From the NCBI RefSeq assembly GCF_903469665.1, contig NZ_CAGKLC010000001.1, positions 75,852 through 139,851 on the forward strand: a DNA stretch of 64,000 nucleotides, read 5' to 3'. Position 1 is the stretch's first letter. The number at the start of each line of letters is the position of its first letter. This DNA comes from Flavobacterium sp. UGB4466. GTDB taxonomy: Bacteria; Bacteroidota; Bacteroidia; Flavobacteriales; Flavobacteriaceae. The notes under the pieces are model-generated. The model did no database searches and was not told the origin of the DNA. It saw only the letters and a program-made list of their open reading frames with translations. Positions 1-8,998 of the stretch are shown here, one piece after another. Both the position numbers and the translations under genes were made by a program.

Positions 1-2630
1 AAGTTAACTGATTTGTCTTTGTTTTTTCCAGTTAACATTTTGTATGAGAAACCAGCATCCATCAAACCATAAGAAGGCAATTGTAATGCTCCTTTGTTTG
101 TTGCAGATGTAAAACTAGTTGGGTTGATTCCTGCATATAAATTGTCGTTGAAGTTATAGTTTGCATCAACTGTTACTCTTGTTAGAACTTCGTAAGATGC
201 TCCTAAAGAGGCTGTCATTTGTGCTGCGTCACCCACTTTTACTTTGTCCATGTAAACTGTAGTTCCTTGGAATCCTGGTACAGGTGAGTTGTCTGCTTGG
301 AAGTAAGCATTAACTGTTGCATTTCCTTTGTATTCCCAAATACCATAAGAGAACATTCCTGTTACTTTTAATCTTTCTGTAATGTTAGAAGATCCTTCGA
401 ATTCAATTCCAGAGTGAACTTCGTTAAGTCCTAAGAACTCAGTGTAAGTTGAATTTGCAGGTGTTGCAGTAGTAGTTGGAAGTGCATTACCTTTTAAGTA
501 TCTGTCATTCCAAGTAGTGTTGTAAACGTTTACTGTAGCGTTGAAAAATCTAGAACGGAAACCATATCCAGCTTCAAATCCAATAATTTTCTCGTTAGTA
601 AGGTTAGGGTTTACTGTTGATCTGTTGTTTGGATAAACAGAGTTAAAGAAAGGTTGTTTGGAGTAATATCCAGCGTTTACATATACGTTGCTTTTTTCGC
701 TAATATTGTAGTTAGCTCCCGCTTTTGCATTACCACCTAATAAGTTTTTGTAAGGAGTAGAAGCTAAAGGATCAGTTGGTAAATAAACGAAGTCATCTTC
801 TCTTTTGTATCCTTGTTGAGAAATTGCTCCCTGAACAAATGCTGTTAGGTTGTCTTTAGAGTACTCTAATTGAGTAAATAAACCATACCATTTTACATTA
901 CCAGTACTGTTGAAAGATACTTTGTCGTATTTTCTATTTTGGAAAACATTCCATTGAACATCAGTATCGTAAGTGTTAGTTAACTGTCTTCCGTTTGGTT
1001 TTTGACTAGCAATAAAGTTGTCAAAATACTCACCACCACCTAATAAATCATTTACAACTGTAAAGTGGTATCCTTTATAAGTTCTTCCGTCAAAACCGAA
1101 ATCTAAAGTTAAGGTATTAGAAAGTTTCTTGTTTAAGTTAATTACCGCACCAAACCAGTCATGAGAGTTGATAGATGACGTTTGTGAGATACCAGAAGTG
1201 TTGATATTTGTGCTTGGATTATAATTTGCTACATCAGAACCTGCATTAAAATAAGAACTGTTTTGATAAACTCCACCAATTTTTTGTCTTGTTTGAGGTC
1301 CTGTAAAACCTGCGATAGTAACTGGTTTTCCAGAGTTGTAAGCATAAATTTTATCATAGTCTACTAAACCGTCAGCAGTTCTGAATGCTATAGCATCATT
1401 GTATCCTTTTCCTTTAATTCCTCCAGTTGCACTAGCTCCTGCACCACGTCCCATAGAAGCGTAAACAACAGAAGAAAGTTTTGTAGTTTCGTTGATTTTA
1501 TAATCCCAGTTGAAAGAAGCTACTGGTTTGTGGTAGTAGTTTTTTCTAATGTTATATTCTTCACCATTCAAATATCCTGCATCAGGATTGTATCTGATAT
1601 TTGGTTCGTTATTTCTACCGTATTGTTGGTAAGCTGCGATTGTAGATACTGTAGATCTTTGGTTGTGCCATTGTGGAGCACCTGTTACCGTAAGTTGAAA
1701 GTCGTGTTTACCACTTTTGCTGCCATATCCTAAAGCAACATAGTAGTTAGATCCTTCAAATTGAGTTCCGTTAACATATCCGTCTCCCATTGTTTTTGAT
1801 AACAAAACAGATGCAGAAAGACCGTTTTCTAATTTTCCGGTATTGTATGAACCTTGAATTTTGAAATTTCTACCGTTTCCGAAACCAGAAGAGAAAGATC
1901 CTCCTTCTTTTCTGTCAGAAGCTTTAGTTACAATGTTGATCGTTCCTCCTACAGAAGGAGTTGCAAGTTTAGATGCTCCTAAACCTCTTTGTACCTGCAT
2001 AGCAGATGTAACATCTGAAAGACCAGCCCAGTTACTCCAGAAAACAGAACCGTTTTCCATGTCGTTTACCGGCATACCATTGATCATAACAGCAATATTG
2101 TTTTGAGTAAAACCACGAATATTGATTCTGGCATCTCCAAAACCACCACCTGCTTTTGTTACATACACAGAAGGAGTGTTTCTTAAGATTTCCGGAAATT
2201 CCTGAGTTCCAAGTTTTTCCTGGATCTCAGCAGCTTTAATTGTAGAAACCGCTACTGGAGTTTTTCTGTCTTTTGCGATGTCAACGATTGTGCTTTTTAC
2301 AACAATTTCGCTTAATTCGTTAGAATTAGAAGTCAAAACAATTGTTCCTAGATTAGTAGTTTGACCATTTTTAACTGAAAATCTAAGAGTTAAGTTCTCG
2401 TAACCTAAAAAAGAAATAACGATTTCTCCTGTACTTGTTGTTGCATTAAGAGTAAATTTACCGTCAAAATCTGTAGAAGTAGCAACTGTAGATCCTTTGA
2501 TCACAACGTTTGCTCCCGGAAGTGAACCCACTCCGTCGGTAATCATACCGGAAATTTTTCCTTGAGAAAATGCGGTTGAAACTATCATGAACAATAGTCC
2601 AGTAAGTAACCAATTTTTCATTGTCTTCAT
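1..2630 (-). CDS. TonB-dependent receptor, N-terminal part (truncated by the window edge)
   Basis: Outer-membrane TonB-dependent receptor; the C-terminal strands lie beyond base 1. The minus-strand frame is open from the edge to an ATG at 2630, with a second ATG at 2621 (MKNWLLTG). The second gives the more typical signal peptide, ending near AFSQ, so the true start is one of the two. Order seen: signal peptide, a carboxypeptidase-D regulatory-like domain to about residue 105 (GKISGMITDG, FLGYENLTL), then a plug with NIRGFTQNN, MINGMPVND and GGTINIVTK, then a barrel rich in aromatic strand ends. The substrate cannot be read from sequence: there is no SusD-like partner to the right and the left neighbour is outside the window. 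The family is certain, the ligand unknown. Confidence 0.93.
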   Translation of the reverse strand, partial: MKTMKNWLLTGLLFMIVSTAFSQGKISGMITDGVGSLPGANVVIKGSTVATSTDFDGKFTLNATTSTGEIVISFLGYENLTLRFSVKNGQTTNLGTIVLTSNSNELSEIVVKSTIVDIAKDRKTPVAVSTIKAAEIQEKLGTQEFPEILRNTPSVYVTKAGGGFGDARINIRGFTQNNIAVMINGMPVNDMENGSVFWSNWAGLSDVTSAMQVQRGLGASKLATPSVGGTINIVTKASDRKEGGSFSSGFGNGRNFKIQGSYNTGKLENGLSASVLLSKTMGDGYVNGTQFEGSNYYVALGYGSKSGKHDFQLTVTGAPQWHNQRSTVSTIAAYQQYGRNNEPNIRYNPDAGYLNGEEYNIRKNYYHKPVASFNWDYKINETTKLSSVVYASMGRGAGASATGGIKGKGYNDAIAFRTADGLVDYDKIYAYNSGKPVTIAGFTGPQTRQKIGGVYQNSSYFNAGSDVANYNPSTNINTSGISQTSSINSHDWFGAVINLNKKLSNTLTLDFGFDGRTYKGYHFTVVNDLLGGGEYFDNFIASQKPNGRQLTNTYDTDVQWNVFQNRKYDKVSFNSTGNVKWYGLFTQLEYSKDNLTAFVQGAISQQGYKREDDFVYLPTDPLASTPYKNLLGGNAKAGANYNISEKSNVYVNAGYYSKQPFFNSVYPNNRSTVNPNLTNEKIIGFEAGYGFRSRFFNATVNVYNTTWNDRYLKGNALPTTTATPANSTYTEFLGLNEVHSGIEFEGSSNITERLKVTGMFSYGIWEYKGNATVNAYFQADNSPVPGFQGTTVYMDKVKVGDAAQMTASLGASYEVLTRVTVDANYNFNDNLYAGINPTSFTSATNKGALQLPSYGLMDAGFSYKMLTGKNKDKSVN

Positions 2631-2887
2631 TTGTTAATTAGTTTATTGTTTTTGGCAAAATTATAACAATAAAATCAGATAATGTTATCAAAGTGTTAAG
2701 AAAAGAAAGATTTGTATAATGTGTTGCGCATTAAAATGATTTTTCTAATTTTTGCTAGATAAAATGTAGTTTTTGTAAATTTTTAGACACTGATTTTGTT
2801 AAAATCGTAATGATTGTAATGGTCTTGTAGTGCTAAACTTGCAAGAACGCGTTGTTTGGCTCCTTTTTCGCAGGTTTACGTACGAAA
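2631..2887. other. Intergenic region without a gene
   Basis: AT-rich spacer between the receptor and the pgi terminator. Apart from the receptor's -7 element it holds no open frame of coding character, no RNA gene and no clear repeat. Confidence 0.6.
2656..2663 (-). promoter_or_regulatory. -7 element of the TonB receptor promoter
   Basis: The minus strand reads TAATTTTG, an exact match to the Bacteroidetes -7 consensus TAnnTTTG, about 26-35 bases before the candidate starts. No good -33 TTG lies at the usual 17-21 base distance; the nearest is 25 bases away. Only the -7 box is supported. Confidence 0.4.
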
Positions 2888-2920
2888 AAACGCCTTAATT
2901 TTTATTAAATCAAGGCGTTT
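2888..2920 (-). terminator. Rho-independent terminator of pgi
   Basis: Inverted repeat AAACGCCTT / AAGGCGTTT with a 15-base loop. On the minus strand the stem is followed by a run of T, about 33 bases after the pgi stop codon. Confidence 0.8.
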
Positions 2921-2952
2921 CAGTATGTTGTGAAAAAAGGCTTTCGTTAATT

Positions 2953-4596
2953 TTATTTGTTCTTCAAAAAGTGATTTAACAAAAAAGAAGTCGAGCTGTC
3001 ATGATTCTTTACGGTCGTACTGTTAATTTCATCCAAAATAGAATTCGCTAATTGCTTTCCTAGCTCCACTCCCCATTGATCGTAACTGAAAATGTTCCAA
3101 ATAATACCCTGAACAAAAATTTTGTGTTCGTACAAAGCAATCAGTGATCCCAAAGTTTTTGGAGTTAGTTTTTGAATTAAGATCGTGTTTGTAGGTTTGT
3201 TTCCTGGGAAAACTTTAAAAGGCAATAAGTAAGCTGCTTTTTCTGCTGATAATCCTTGTTTGTCAAATTCGGACTGAACTTGTGCAGCTGTTTTTCCGTT
3301 CATTAAGGCTTCCGTCTGAGCAAAAAAGTTGGACATCAATTTATCGTGATGATCGTTGTTTCCGTATAAAGGTTGAACGAATCCAATAAAATCTGTTGGA
3401 ATTAATTTTGTACCCTGGTGAATCAATTGAAAAAAGGCATGTTGAGAATTCGTTCCCGGTTCTCCCCAGATAATTGTTCCGGTTTGGTAGTTAACCGGTT
3501 TTCCGTCACGACCAACACTTTTTCCGTTACTTTCCATAGTAGCCTGTTGCAGGTAGGGAGCTAATTTTTGAAGATATTGGGTGTATGGAATCAATGCTTC
3601 GCTTTCAGCACCAAAGAAATTATTATACCAAATGCTTAACAATGCCAGAATTACAGGGATGTTTTTGTCGAATGCTGTTGTCTTGAAATGTTCGTCCATT
3701 TCATTAGCTCCTTTTAAAAGTTCGTTGTAATTGTCAAAGCCAATCGCCAACGAAATGCTCAAACCAACAGCGCTCCATAAAGAAAATCTTCCTCCAACCC
3801 AATCCCACATTGGGAAAACATTGTCAGGATTAATTCCAAATTCAGTTACTTTTTGAATATTGGTGGAAACCGCAACAAAATGTTTGGCAATATCTTCCTG
3901 GGAAGCCGATTTCAAAAACCATTCTTTTATCGTTTCAGAATTAGATAAGGTTTCCTGAGTGGTAAAAGTTTTGGAAACAATAAGGAATAAAGTTGTTTCC
4001 GGGTTCAATTTTTTAATCACTTCGTTTACATGGTCGCCGTCTACATTAGAAACAAAGTGTAAGTTTAAGTGGTTTTTGTAATACTGTAAAGCTTCAACTG
4101 CCATAACCGGCCCAAGGTCAGAACCTCCGATACCGATATTTACTACATCAGTGAAAGCTTTTCCGGTGAAACCTTTTCTTTCTCCCGAAATAACTTCATG
4201 CGTGAATTGTTTGATTTTGTTTTTTACTTCATAAACTTCCGGAATTACATTTTCGCCTTCTACTTTAATAACTGCAGATTCTGGTGCACGCAACGCAGTA
4301 TGCAAAACCGCTCTGTTTTCAGTCTGGTTAATGATTGCTCCTTCAAAATATTGAGAGATGGCTTCTTTTAATCCAATGGAATGGGCTAATTCCAGTAAAA
4401 GAGAAACGGTTTCCTGACTAATGTTATTTTTGGAATAGTCAATTAAAAAGTCATTCCATTGTAAATTGAATTTTTCAACACGCGCATTGTCCTGTTGAAA
4501 AAGTTCTTGTATCGTAGTTGTATGAGTTGCGTTATAGTGGTTTTGTAGATTTTTCCACGCTTCAGTCCCGGTTGGGTTTGTAGTGTTTAAAGCCAT
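2953..4596 (-). CDS. pgi: Glucose-6-phosphate isomerase
   Basis: Interconverts glucose 6-phosphate and fructose 6-phosphate in the cytoplasm, for glycolysis and gluconeogenesis. At 547 aa it has the usual length of the long bacterial/eukaryotic-type PGI. Visible family signatures: the SIS-fold stretch [12 protein letters not shown] near residue 150, [13 protein letters not shown] near 205, [12 protein letters not shown] near 265, the catalytic-Glu region MESNGKSV near 355 and the C-terminal [10 protein letters not shown] with its catalytic Lys. It is a single-gene unit with its own terminator downstream and a -7 box upstream. Nothing looks degraded. Confidence 0.98.
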   Translation of the reverse strand: MALNTTNPTGTEAWKNLQNHYNATHTTTIQELFQQDNARVEKFNLQWNDFLIDYSKNNISQETVSLLLELAHSIGLKEAISQYFEGAIINQTENRAVLHTALRAPESAVIKVEGENVIPEVYEVKNKIKQFTHEVISGERKGFTGKAFTDVVNIGIGGSDLGPVMAVEALQYYKNHLNLHFVSNVDGDHVNEVIKKLNPETTLFLIVSKTFTTQETLSNSETIKEWFLKSASQEDIAKHFVAVSTNIQKVTEFGINPDNVFPMWDWVGGRFSLWSAVGLSISLAIGFDNYNELLKGANEMDEHFKTTAFDKNIPVILALLSIWYNNFFGAESEALIPYTQYLQKLAPYLQQATMESNGKSVGRDGKPVNYQTGTIIWGEPGTNSQHAFFQLIHQGTKLIPTDFIGFVQPLYGNNDHHDKLMSNFFAQTEALMNGKTAAQVQSEFDKQGLSAEKAAYLLPFKVFPGNKPTNTILIQKLTPKTLGSLIALYEHKIFVQGIIWNIFSYDQWGVELGKQLANSILDEINSTTVKNHDSSTSFLLNHFLKNK

Positions 4597-4630
4597 TTTT
4601 TGTTTAATTGAGAATGTGGTTATAAAAAAA

Positions 4631-4638
4631 CAAAAATA
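4631..4638 (-). promoter_or_regulatory. -7 element upstream of pgi
   Basis: The minus strand reads TATTTTTG, an exact TAnnTTTG match, 35-42 bases before the pgi ATG. No convincing -33 TTG is seen. Confidence 0.4.
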
Positions 4639-4708
4639 CTGAAATTAGTTCTAATAGCTTTAAGCTTCACAATTATATAACAAATAGTTACGAAAACGAT
4701 ATATGTGT

Positions 4709-5044
4709 TTATTTGTTCCGAATTCTTGCCGTTATTATAATGGCACCATCGTTTTCTTTTTCGTTGTAAATGATGCGGCTGCTGTTTTCATTTAAAAAAT
4801 CTATACTTATGATGTCAGCTTTTTCAAGAGGCAAAATTATAGTGTCTTGCTTTTTGTCGTACTGGAACGGAACTCCGTTTATCACAATTAAAGGCGATTT
4901 TGTAATGATGTCTTTTTCGAATGCCTGTTGGATGGATTCCGATACAAAGTATTGATTTTGTTTCTTATCGTTTAAAAGAAAAGTGTGTGGATTAGAGCAC
5001 CCCACAGCTATTGTACAAGAAAGTAGTAGTAAGAATCGTTTCAT
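4709..5044 (-). CDS. Small lipoprotein with a TonB-receptor plug-like C-terminus
   Basis: A 111-aa predicted lipoprotein: lipobox AVGC with the acylated Cys at residue 16, so probably anchored in a membrane facing the periplasm. The rest resembles the N-terminal part of a SusC-type plug. PLIVINGVPF matches the plug motif PLyViDGvP; after a short insert, ADIISIDFLNE, then RIIYNEKENDGAIIITAR, match the motif in which the Ile-Glu-x-Ile strand leads to YGxxxxNGVIxIxT. There is no barrel. Its role is unknown; free-standing plug-like modules occur in Bacteroidetes and may be signalling or adaptor parts. It lies 45 bases downstream of the following minus-strand gene and may be co-transcribed with it. 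Confidence 0.75.
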   Translation of the reverse strand: MKRFLLLLSCTIAVGCSNPHTFLLNDKKQNQYFVSESIQQAFEKDIITKSPLIVINGVPFQYDKKQDTIILPLEKADIISIDFLNENSSRIIYNEKENDGAIIITARIRNK

Positions 5045-5089
5045 GCGTCGATGTAGGATTTGATAAATACTTGTTTTTAAGTGGAAGTT

Positions 5090-5710
5090 TTACCAAATTT
5101 TCCACCAGGGCTTTTTGTTGATTTCGATGCGCTTTTTGATTGTATTGATTTCTATTCTTTGAAGTTCCTCTTTTTTGATAGTTGAATCGTCAAAGTGTAA
5201 TTCACCGGAAAGACTGATGCCAATAGGGGATTTTGTTTTTTCTCTCCAAACTTCGGTTTGTAATTCCGGAATTAGAGGAGCGTTGATTTTAGCGGTAAAT
5301 TTTTGTCTTGCTTTTGTTGTAATTTCTTCTTCGAGATTTGAAATCGAATTTTTAAAAAGCGGAAGTGAGTTTCCGGGAATGTTGAGGAGGAAAATCTGGG
5401 TTTTGTTGTCGATTTTACAAATGTCCAATACTTTAAAGAAAGAATTGTCATCCAGAAGAGCATGTCCGTTTTTTGCCGAATCCGGATTGAATTTGGATAA
5501 ATCTCTTGCTCCGGCACTTGCAATTAAAAATCTACAGTTTCCGGAAAGACCGCCACCAATAAAAGACATGTCTGTAAAGTCTTTTTCTTTTAATATTTGT
5601 CCAATTTGATACGCAGTAAGTAAACGATCATCTAAAGTGGTGTCTCTGTAGAATAATTTTAAATCTGAAAAAGTTTCATCAAGAAGGTCTTTAATGCGTT
5701 TGTTTTTCAT
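5090..5710 (-). CDS. Conserved hypothetical protein, about 206 aa
   Basis: Not recognised. The protein is soluble, with no signal peptide or membrane segment. The N-terminal half (KDLLDETFSDLKLFYRD, then SFIGGGLSGNCRFLIASAGARDLSKF) looks like a compact alpha/beta domain. The C-terminal third is charged and strand-rich, ending in tryptophans (KKPWWKIW). It sits between the M23 peptidase, 33 bases upstream in the direction of transcription, and the small lipoprotein, so it may be the distal part of the same transcript. No catalytic motif is visible, so no function is proposed. Confidence 0.7.
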   Translation of the reverse strand: MKNKRIKDLLDETFSDLKLFYRDTTLDDRLLTAYQIGQILKEKDFTDMSFIGGGLSGNCRFLIASAGARDLSKFNPDSAKNGHALLDDNSFFKVLDICKIDNKTQIFLLNIPGNSLPLFKNSISNLEEEITTKARQKFTAKINAPLIPELQTEVWREKTKSPIGISLSGELHFDDSTIKKEELQRIEINTIKKRIEINKKPWWKIW

Positions 5711-5743
5711 GTTTGTTTCTATATTAAGGATAAAAACAGATTT

Positions 5744-7003
5744 TTATAGATTCCCAATACTGTCCAGTTCTCTCTTCAAAGGTTCTATTTGCTGGAAGAA
5801 ACGGGTCTTGTAATTTCCGGTTAAAGATTCTCCGGTTGGTAAATTAAGTCTCAAAGCATCTACCTGTACGCCATTTTTCCAAAAACGGTAACAAACATGA
5901 GGTCCTGTTGCAAGCCCTGTGCTGCCCACTAATCCAATGGTTTGTCCCTGTGTCACACGCTGACCGCGTCGCACTAAAATTCGGGACATGTGTAAATATT
6001 GAGTAGAGTAGGTTCCGTTGTGTTTTACTTTTACAAAGTTTCCGTTTCCTGCCGTGTATCCTGTTGCTTCTACAATTCCCGAGGCAGTTGACGAAATTGG
6101 TGTTCCGGTTGGAGCGGCATAATCCGTTCCTTTGTGGGCTTTCCAGGTGTGTTGTACCGGGTGGAATCTGTTGGCTGTAAATCGCGAAGTGATTCGGCTG
6201 AATTTAATCGGAGTTTTTAAGAAAAAGTTTTTCAACGTTTTCCCCTGATCGTCATAATATTCTATTTTTCCTGAAGTAGTGTCTTTTTCAAATGGGAAAG
6301 CATAAATAATTTTGCCTTTATATTCGAAAAAAGCGGCTTCAAGATCTTCAACACCGTCGTAAGTTTTGCCATTAATAAAACGTTCTGTGAAAATTAATCC
6401 ATAACGATCTCCTTTTTTTAGTTTAAAGAAGTCAATCGACCATGAAAAAACTTTGGTAATTCTGCTGGCAAGAGCGGCTTCCACGCTTTCATTACCTAAA
6501 GTTTCAGAAAGAGAGCTTTTTAAAACTCCTCCGATAATTTTACGTTTTAAAGTGACCGGTTTTATTTTTTTGCTGGCCTTTGCAATACTGTCTCTTACAT
6601 CTATTACATAATAAGTCAGCGGATCCGGCTGATAAATAAAAACCTGTAACTTGTTTGTTTTGTTTTTTGAGCGAAGTATAGTATAAGGTTTGTTGTAGCG
6701 AATGGTCCTTACATTGAAAGAATCCTTTATTTGTTCTACAACATCATAGACTTTTTTGTCTCCAATATTCTGACTCTGAAGAATAGATCCAAATGAATCT
6801 CCTTTTTTAATAGTATCGTGAATAACATTGAAATCGGCGTAATTAAAACCAAATTCTACTTTTTTAGTTTTTGGTTTAGTGATTTTAGTTTCAACTTTTT
6901 CGGCAGTTTTATTGCATGAAAATATTGAGAATAAAACGGTTATAATTACGAATGCTTTTTTCAAACTTTTAAATTTTTTTAGGAAATTAATTAGCTGTTT
7001 CAT
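5744..7003 (-). CDS. M23-family (LytM-like) peptidase lipoprotein
   Basis: Predicted cell-wall peptidase or peptidase-like protein, 419 aa. The start at 7003 (MKQLINFLKK) is preferred over an ATG at 7114: it gives a lipoprotein signal with lipobox SIFSC, and the longer frame would run far into the preceding gene. A central region of about 200 residues resembles the LysM/OapA-like part of Bacteroidetes M23 proteins. The LytM domain is C-terminal: HKGTD near residue 290 (zinc His and Asp) and YLHMS near 335. Where active enzymes have HxH, this protein reads HVC near residue 368, so one zinc ligand is Cys. It overlaps the dioxygenase gene by 17 bases, so translation is probably coupled. Confidence 0.9.
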   Translation of the reverse strand: MKQLINFLKKFKSLKKAFVIITVLFSIFSCNKTAEKVETKITKPKTKKVEFGFNYADFNVIHDTIKKGDSFGSILQSQNIGDKKVYDVVEQIKDSFNVRTIRYNKPYTILRSKNKTNKLQVFIYQPDPLTYYVIDVRDSIAKASKKIKPVTLKRKIIGGVLKSSLSETLGNESVEAALASRITKVFSWSIDFFKLKKGDRYGLIFTERFINGKTYDGVEDLEAAFFEYKGKIIYAFPFEKDTTSGKIEYYDDQGKTLKNFFLKTPIKFSRITSRFTANRFHPVQHTWKAHKGTDYAAPTGTPISSTASGIVEATGYTAGNGNFVKVKHNGTYSTQYLHMSRILVRRGQRVTQGQTIGLVGSTGLATGPHVCYRFWKNGVQVDALRLNLPTGESLTGNYKTRFFQQIEPLKRELDSIGNL

Positions 7004-7928
7004 TTCCCCAATTGGACAATTCTTCTTCGGTCCACAATTTAGGAAAAAAGATGCGTCTTTGGTATTTTGGGTGCATATATTTTTGCCAATCACTTCCTCC
7101 GGTGGCTTCTCCATTTCCTTTTCCGCTTTCCAGTATGTATTTTCTTGCAGTATTTAAATGCTGCATTACCCAGGTGATGTTTACCGTTTTGTCGTAATGA
7201 CGCATCGCATCAATTAACTCCTGATTTTGTTGGTCCTCTAAAGGTAACTGAGTAAATTTCTGCCAGATGTTTTTTGATTTAAAAGTTGACATTTGTCTTA
7301 GGAACTGATCCTTGTACTTGTTTTCAAATTCCTGAAGCAAATATGATTTTTCTCCGGTTTGATAATCTTTTCCGGCAGCCTGCCAATATAAATGTTCGAA
7401 ACTGGTTTCTAGCGGAGTATTTTCGTCAAAGTTTGATTTGTATCGGCGATCGGTTAAATTGATCACATCTGTCGATGCAAATTCGATTAATCGGTATTGT
7501 GCACTTTGAAAGCCGCTTGCAGGAGTCAGTGTATTTCTGAATTTCATGTATTGATCCACTTCCATTCCGTTTTCCATGATGCTAAACGAATTGGTCAGCA
7601 TGTCAAAGTATCTCGTTATTCTTGATAATCTTTCACTGAAAAAGGCAACCTGAATAGCTTGCGTGTTGGAAATTTGGTCAATTTCCCATAATATCATTTT
7701 AAAGATCAATTCGTTTACCTGATGGTACATGATGAAAACCATCTCGTCAGGAAGCGTAGTGCGTTGGGTTTGTAAACTTAACAGGGCATCCGTTTGTATG
7801 TAGTCCCAGTAGGTGATAGGTTTTGACCAAAGCAATCCTTCTAATTGTACATCGGTTTTTTGATTTATAGCTTGGAATTTAAGGTCAATTTCTTTTAAAA
7901 TTGATTCTGAATGATCAGTAGGGTTCAT
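6987..7928 (-). CDS. kynA: Tryptophan 2,3-dioxygenase
   Basis: Haem dioxygenase opening the indole ring of L-tryptophan to N-formylkynurenine, first step of the kynurenine pathway. It has 313 aa, the usual length. Signatures: YWDYIQTDALLSLQ near residue 40, the substrate-binding FIMYHQVNELIFK near 65 and, toward the C-terminus, WVMQHLNTARKYI with the likely haem-ligand His, then GEATGGSDWQKYM, the usual Gly/Thr-rich loop. Its ATG shares a base with the stop of the DUF3108 gene (TAATG) and its end overlaps the M23 gene, so the three form one translationally coupled unit. No kynureninase or formamidase is seen in the window. Confidence 0.93.
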   Translation of the reverse strand: MNPTDHSESILKEIDLKFQAINQKTDVQLEGLLWSKPITYWDYIQTDALLSLQTQRTTLPDEMVFIMYHQVNELIFKMILWEIDQISNTQAIQVAFFSERLSRITRYFDMLTNSFSIMENGMEVDQYMKFRNTLTPASGFQSAQYRLIEFASTDVINLTDRRYKSNFDENTPLETSFEHLYWQAAGKDYQTGEKSYLLQEFENKYKDQFLRQMSTFKSKNIWQKFTQLPLEDQQNQELIDAMRHYDKTVNITWVMQHLNTARKYILESGKGNGEATGGSDWQKYMHPKYQRRIFFPKLWTEEELSNWGNETAN

Positions 7929-8698
7929 TATTTTTTTGCTTTAAATGGATTTTTTAATCCTTTATATTCGTCAAGGTCGGCTTTAAGTGATCCAACAGCC
8001 AAATCTGCTTTTATGCGTATCGGAACTTTGTTCTCGTCGTCTGTAATCCAAAGGGTTACGCTTTCTTTTTCTTTGAAAACTCTCCCGGTTTGTACCAGTG
8101 GTTTGAAAACCATTGAAGAAACAGTACCAAATTTAGTTGTAATATCCTGTCGGCCTACATATTTTAACTTAAATTTTGTGATTTCATCATCAAAAAACAT
8201 ATCAATGGTGATGGCCTCACCTGATTTGAGTTTGTCTATGTTGGGATGGTTTCTCAAATAATAAAAAGAAGAGATAATATCCTGAACATTGTCGGTGATT
8301 ACAATTGTTTTTTCGGTTTTACGCTTGTAATCTTTTACTAAAACTTTTTTCTCAGACTGATCAAAAAAACCTTCCTGGTTTTTGGTGTAGCCTCCTTCGT
8401 TTATTTTTCTAACGTAACGATAAGGATCTCCGTTTTGTTTGTCGAAATAACTTTCATAAAGGTCTTCCACCTTAAAGAAAAATTTTGACATTCCGGTGGT
8501 GTATCCTTTACCTACAGCATGAAAAACTTTTTTATTGTTGATCGTTGCGTCCTTAATTTCAAGGGTAGCGTAACCGGCGTTTATGATTCCGTAATGAATT
8601 CTGAATCTGAAGTATTCTCCGGTGTCAAAAGCATCTTCTTTTTGAGTGTCGAAACCTAGGGTCGTAAGAACTAATATGAGCAGGACTATTTTTTTCAT
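7928..8698 (-). CDS. DUF3108-family secreted protein
   Basis: A 256-aa protein of the DUF3108 family, found in the envelope of many Gram-negative bacteria; its biochemical role is not established. The start MKKIVLLILV at 8698 gives a clean signal peptide. An in-frame ATG seven codons earlier would lie at the predicted transcription start, so it is unlikely. The mature part is strand-rich (FRFRIHYGIINAGYATLEI, ESYFDKQNGDPYRY, VTLWITDDENKVPIRI), typical of the family's lipocalin-like fold. First gene of the DUF3108-kynA-M23 unit. Confidence 0.85.
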   Translation of the reverse strand: MKKIVLLILVLTTLGFDTQKEDAFDTGEYFRFRIHYGIINAGYATLEIKDATINNKKVFHAVGKGYTTGMSKFFFKVEDLYESYFDKQNGDPYRYVRKINEGGYTKNQEGFFDQSEKKVLVKDYKRKTEKTIVITDNVQDIISSFYYLRNHPNIDKLKSGEAITIDMFFDDEITKFKLKYVGRQDITTKFGTVSSMVFKPLVQTGRVFKEKESVTLWITDDENKVPIRIKADLAVGSLKADLDEYKGLKNPFKAKK

Positions 8699-8722
8699 AG
8701 TACATTTTTTACATTTCACTAT

Positions 8723-8753
8723 TAAAGATATATAAATGCAAATTTTATTCCAA
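8723..8753 (-). promoter_or_regulatory. Predicted promoter of the DUF3108-kynA-M23 operon
   Basis: On the minus strand TTG is followed after 20 bases by TATCTTTA, one mismatch from TAnnTTTG, about 25 bases before the chosen ATG at 8698. The spacing fits the Flavobacterium sigma-A type promoter. Confidence 0.5.
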
Positions 8754-8764
8754 ATGTATCAAAA

Positions 8765-8889
8765 CAAAAAAACTCCGTCAAGGAATGACGGAGTTTTTAT
8801 GCTATTAACTAACCAAAAAACTATAAATTATGAAATTTATATCAATTCGGAAGGAAACCACCCCTTCCTGATTTGCGAGTGCAAAGATA
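8765..8889 (-). ncRNA. Candidate small RNA between hpd and the DUF3108 gene
   Basis: The minus strand has TATCTTTG (8889 to 8882), an exact -7 box. It is followed by a GGAAGG/CCTTCC hairpin (8849-8868), an AT-rich linker and the strong terminator at 8771-8795. This would give a transcript of about 110 bases without an evident protein. It could equally be just the 3' end of the hpd message: TAnnTTTG occurs often by chance in AT-rich DNA, and no -33 box is seen at the right distance. Confidence 0.3.
8771..8795 (-). terminator. Strong hairpin terminator (hpd transcript or a small RNA)
   Basis: Ten-base perfect stem AACTCCGTCA / TGACGGAGTT with loop AGGAA, followed on the minus strand by a T-rich run and on the plus strand by a shorter one, so it could act both ways. 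The genes on both sides are minus-strand, making termination of the hpd transcript or of a short RNA starting near 8876 its likely use. Confidence 0.8.
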
Positions 8890-8998
8890 GATACAAAGTT
8901 CAAAAAATAAATGTTAAAAAGTGAGTTTAACATAACATTTGCATAAAAACCATCATTTTACAGAGAATTTTTTTGCATAATGTAAAAAAAATGCGTTT

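Noticed and set aside
1530-2106. Plus-strand open frames within the receptor gene
   Set aside because: Shadows of the long minus-strand receptor frame, which has continuous domain similarity.
7004-7114. N-terminal extension of the M23 peptidase (ATG 7114)
   Set aside because: It would run well inside kynA in another frame and would hide the lipoprotein signal that starts at 7003.
8736-8924. Plus-strand 62-codon frame between hpd and the DUF3108 gene
   Set aside because: It spans the terminator hairpin and has no domain, no codon bias and no promoter; both neighbours are on the minus strand.
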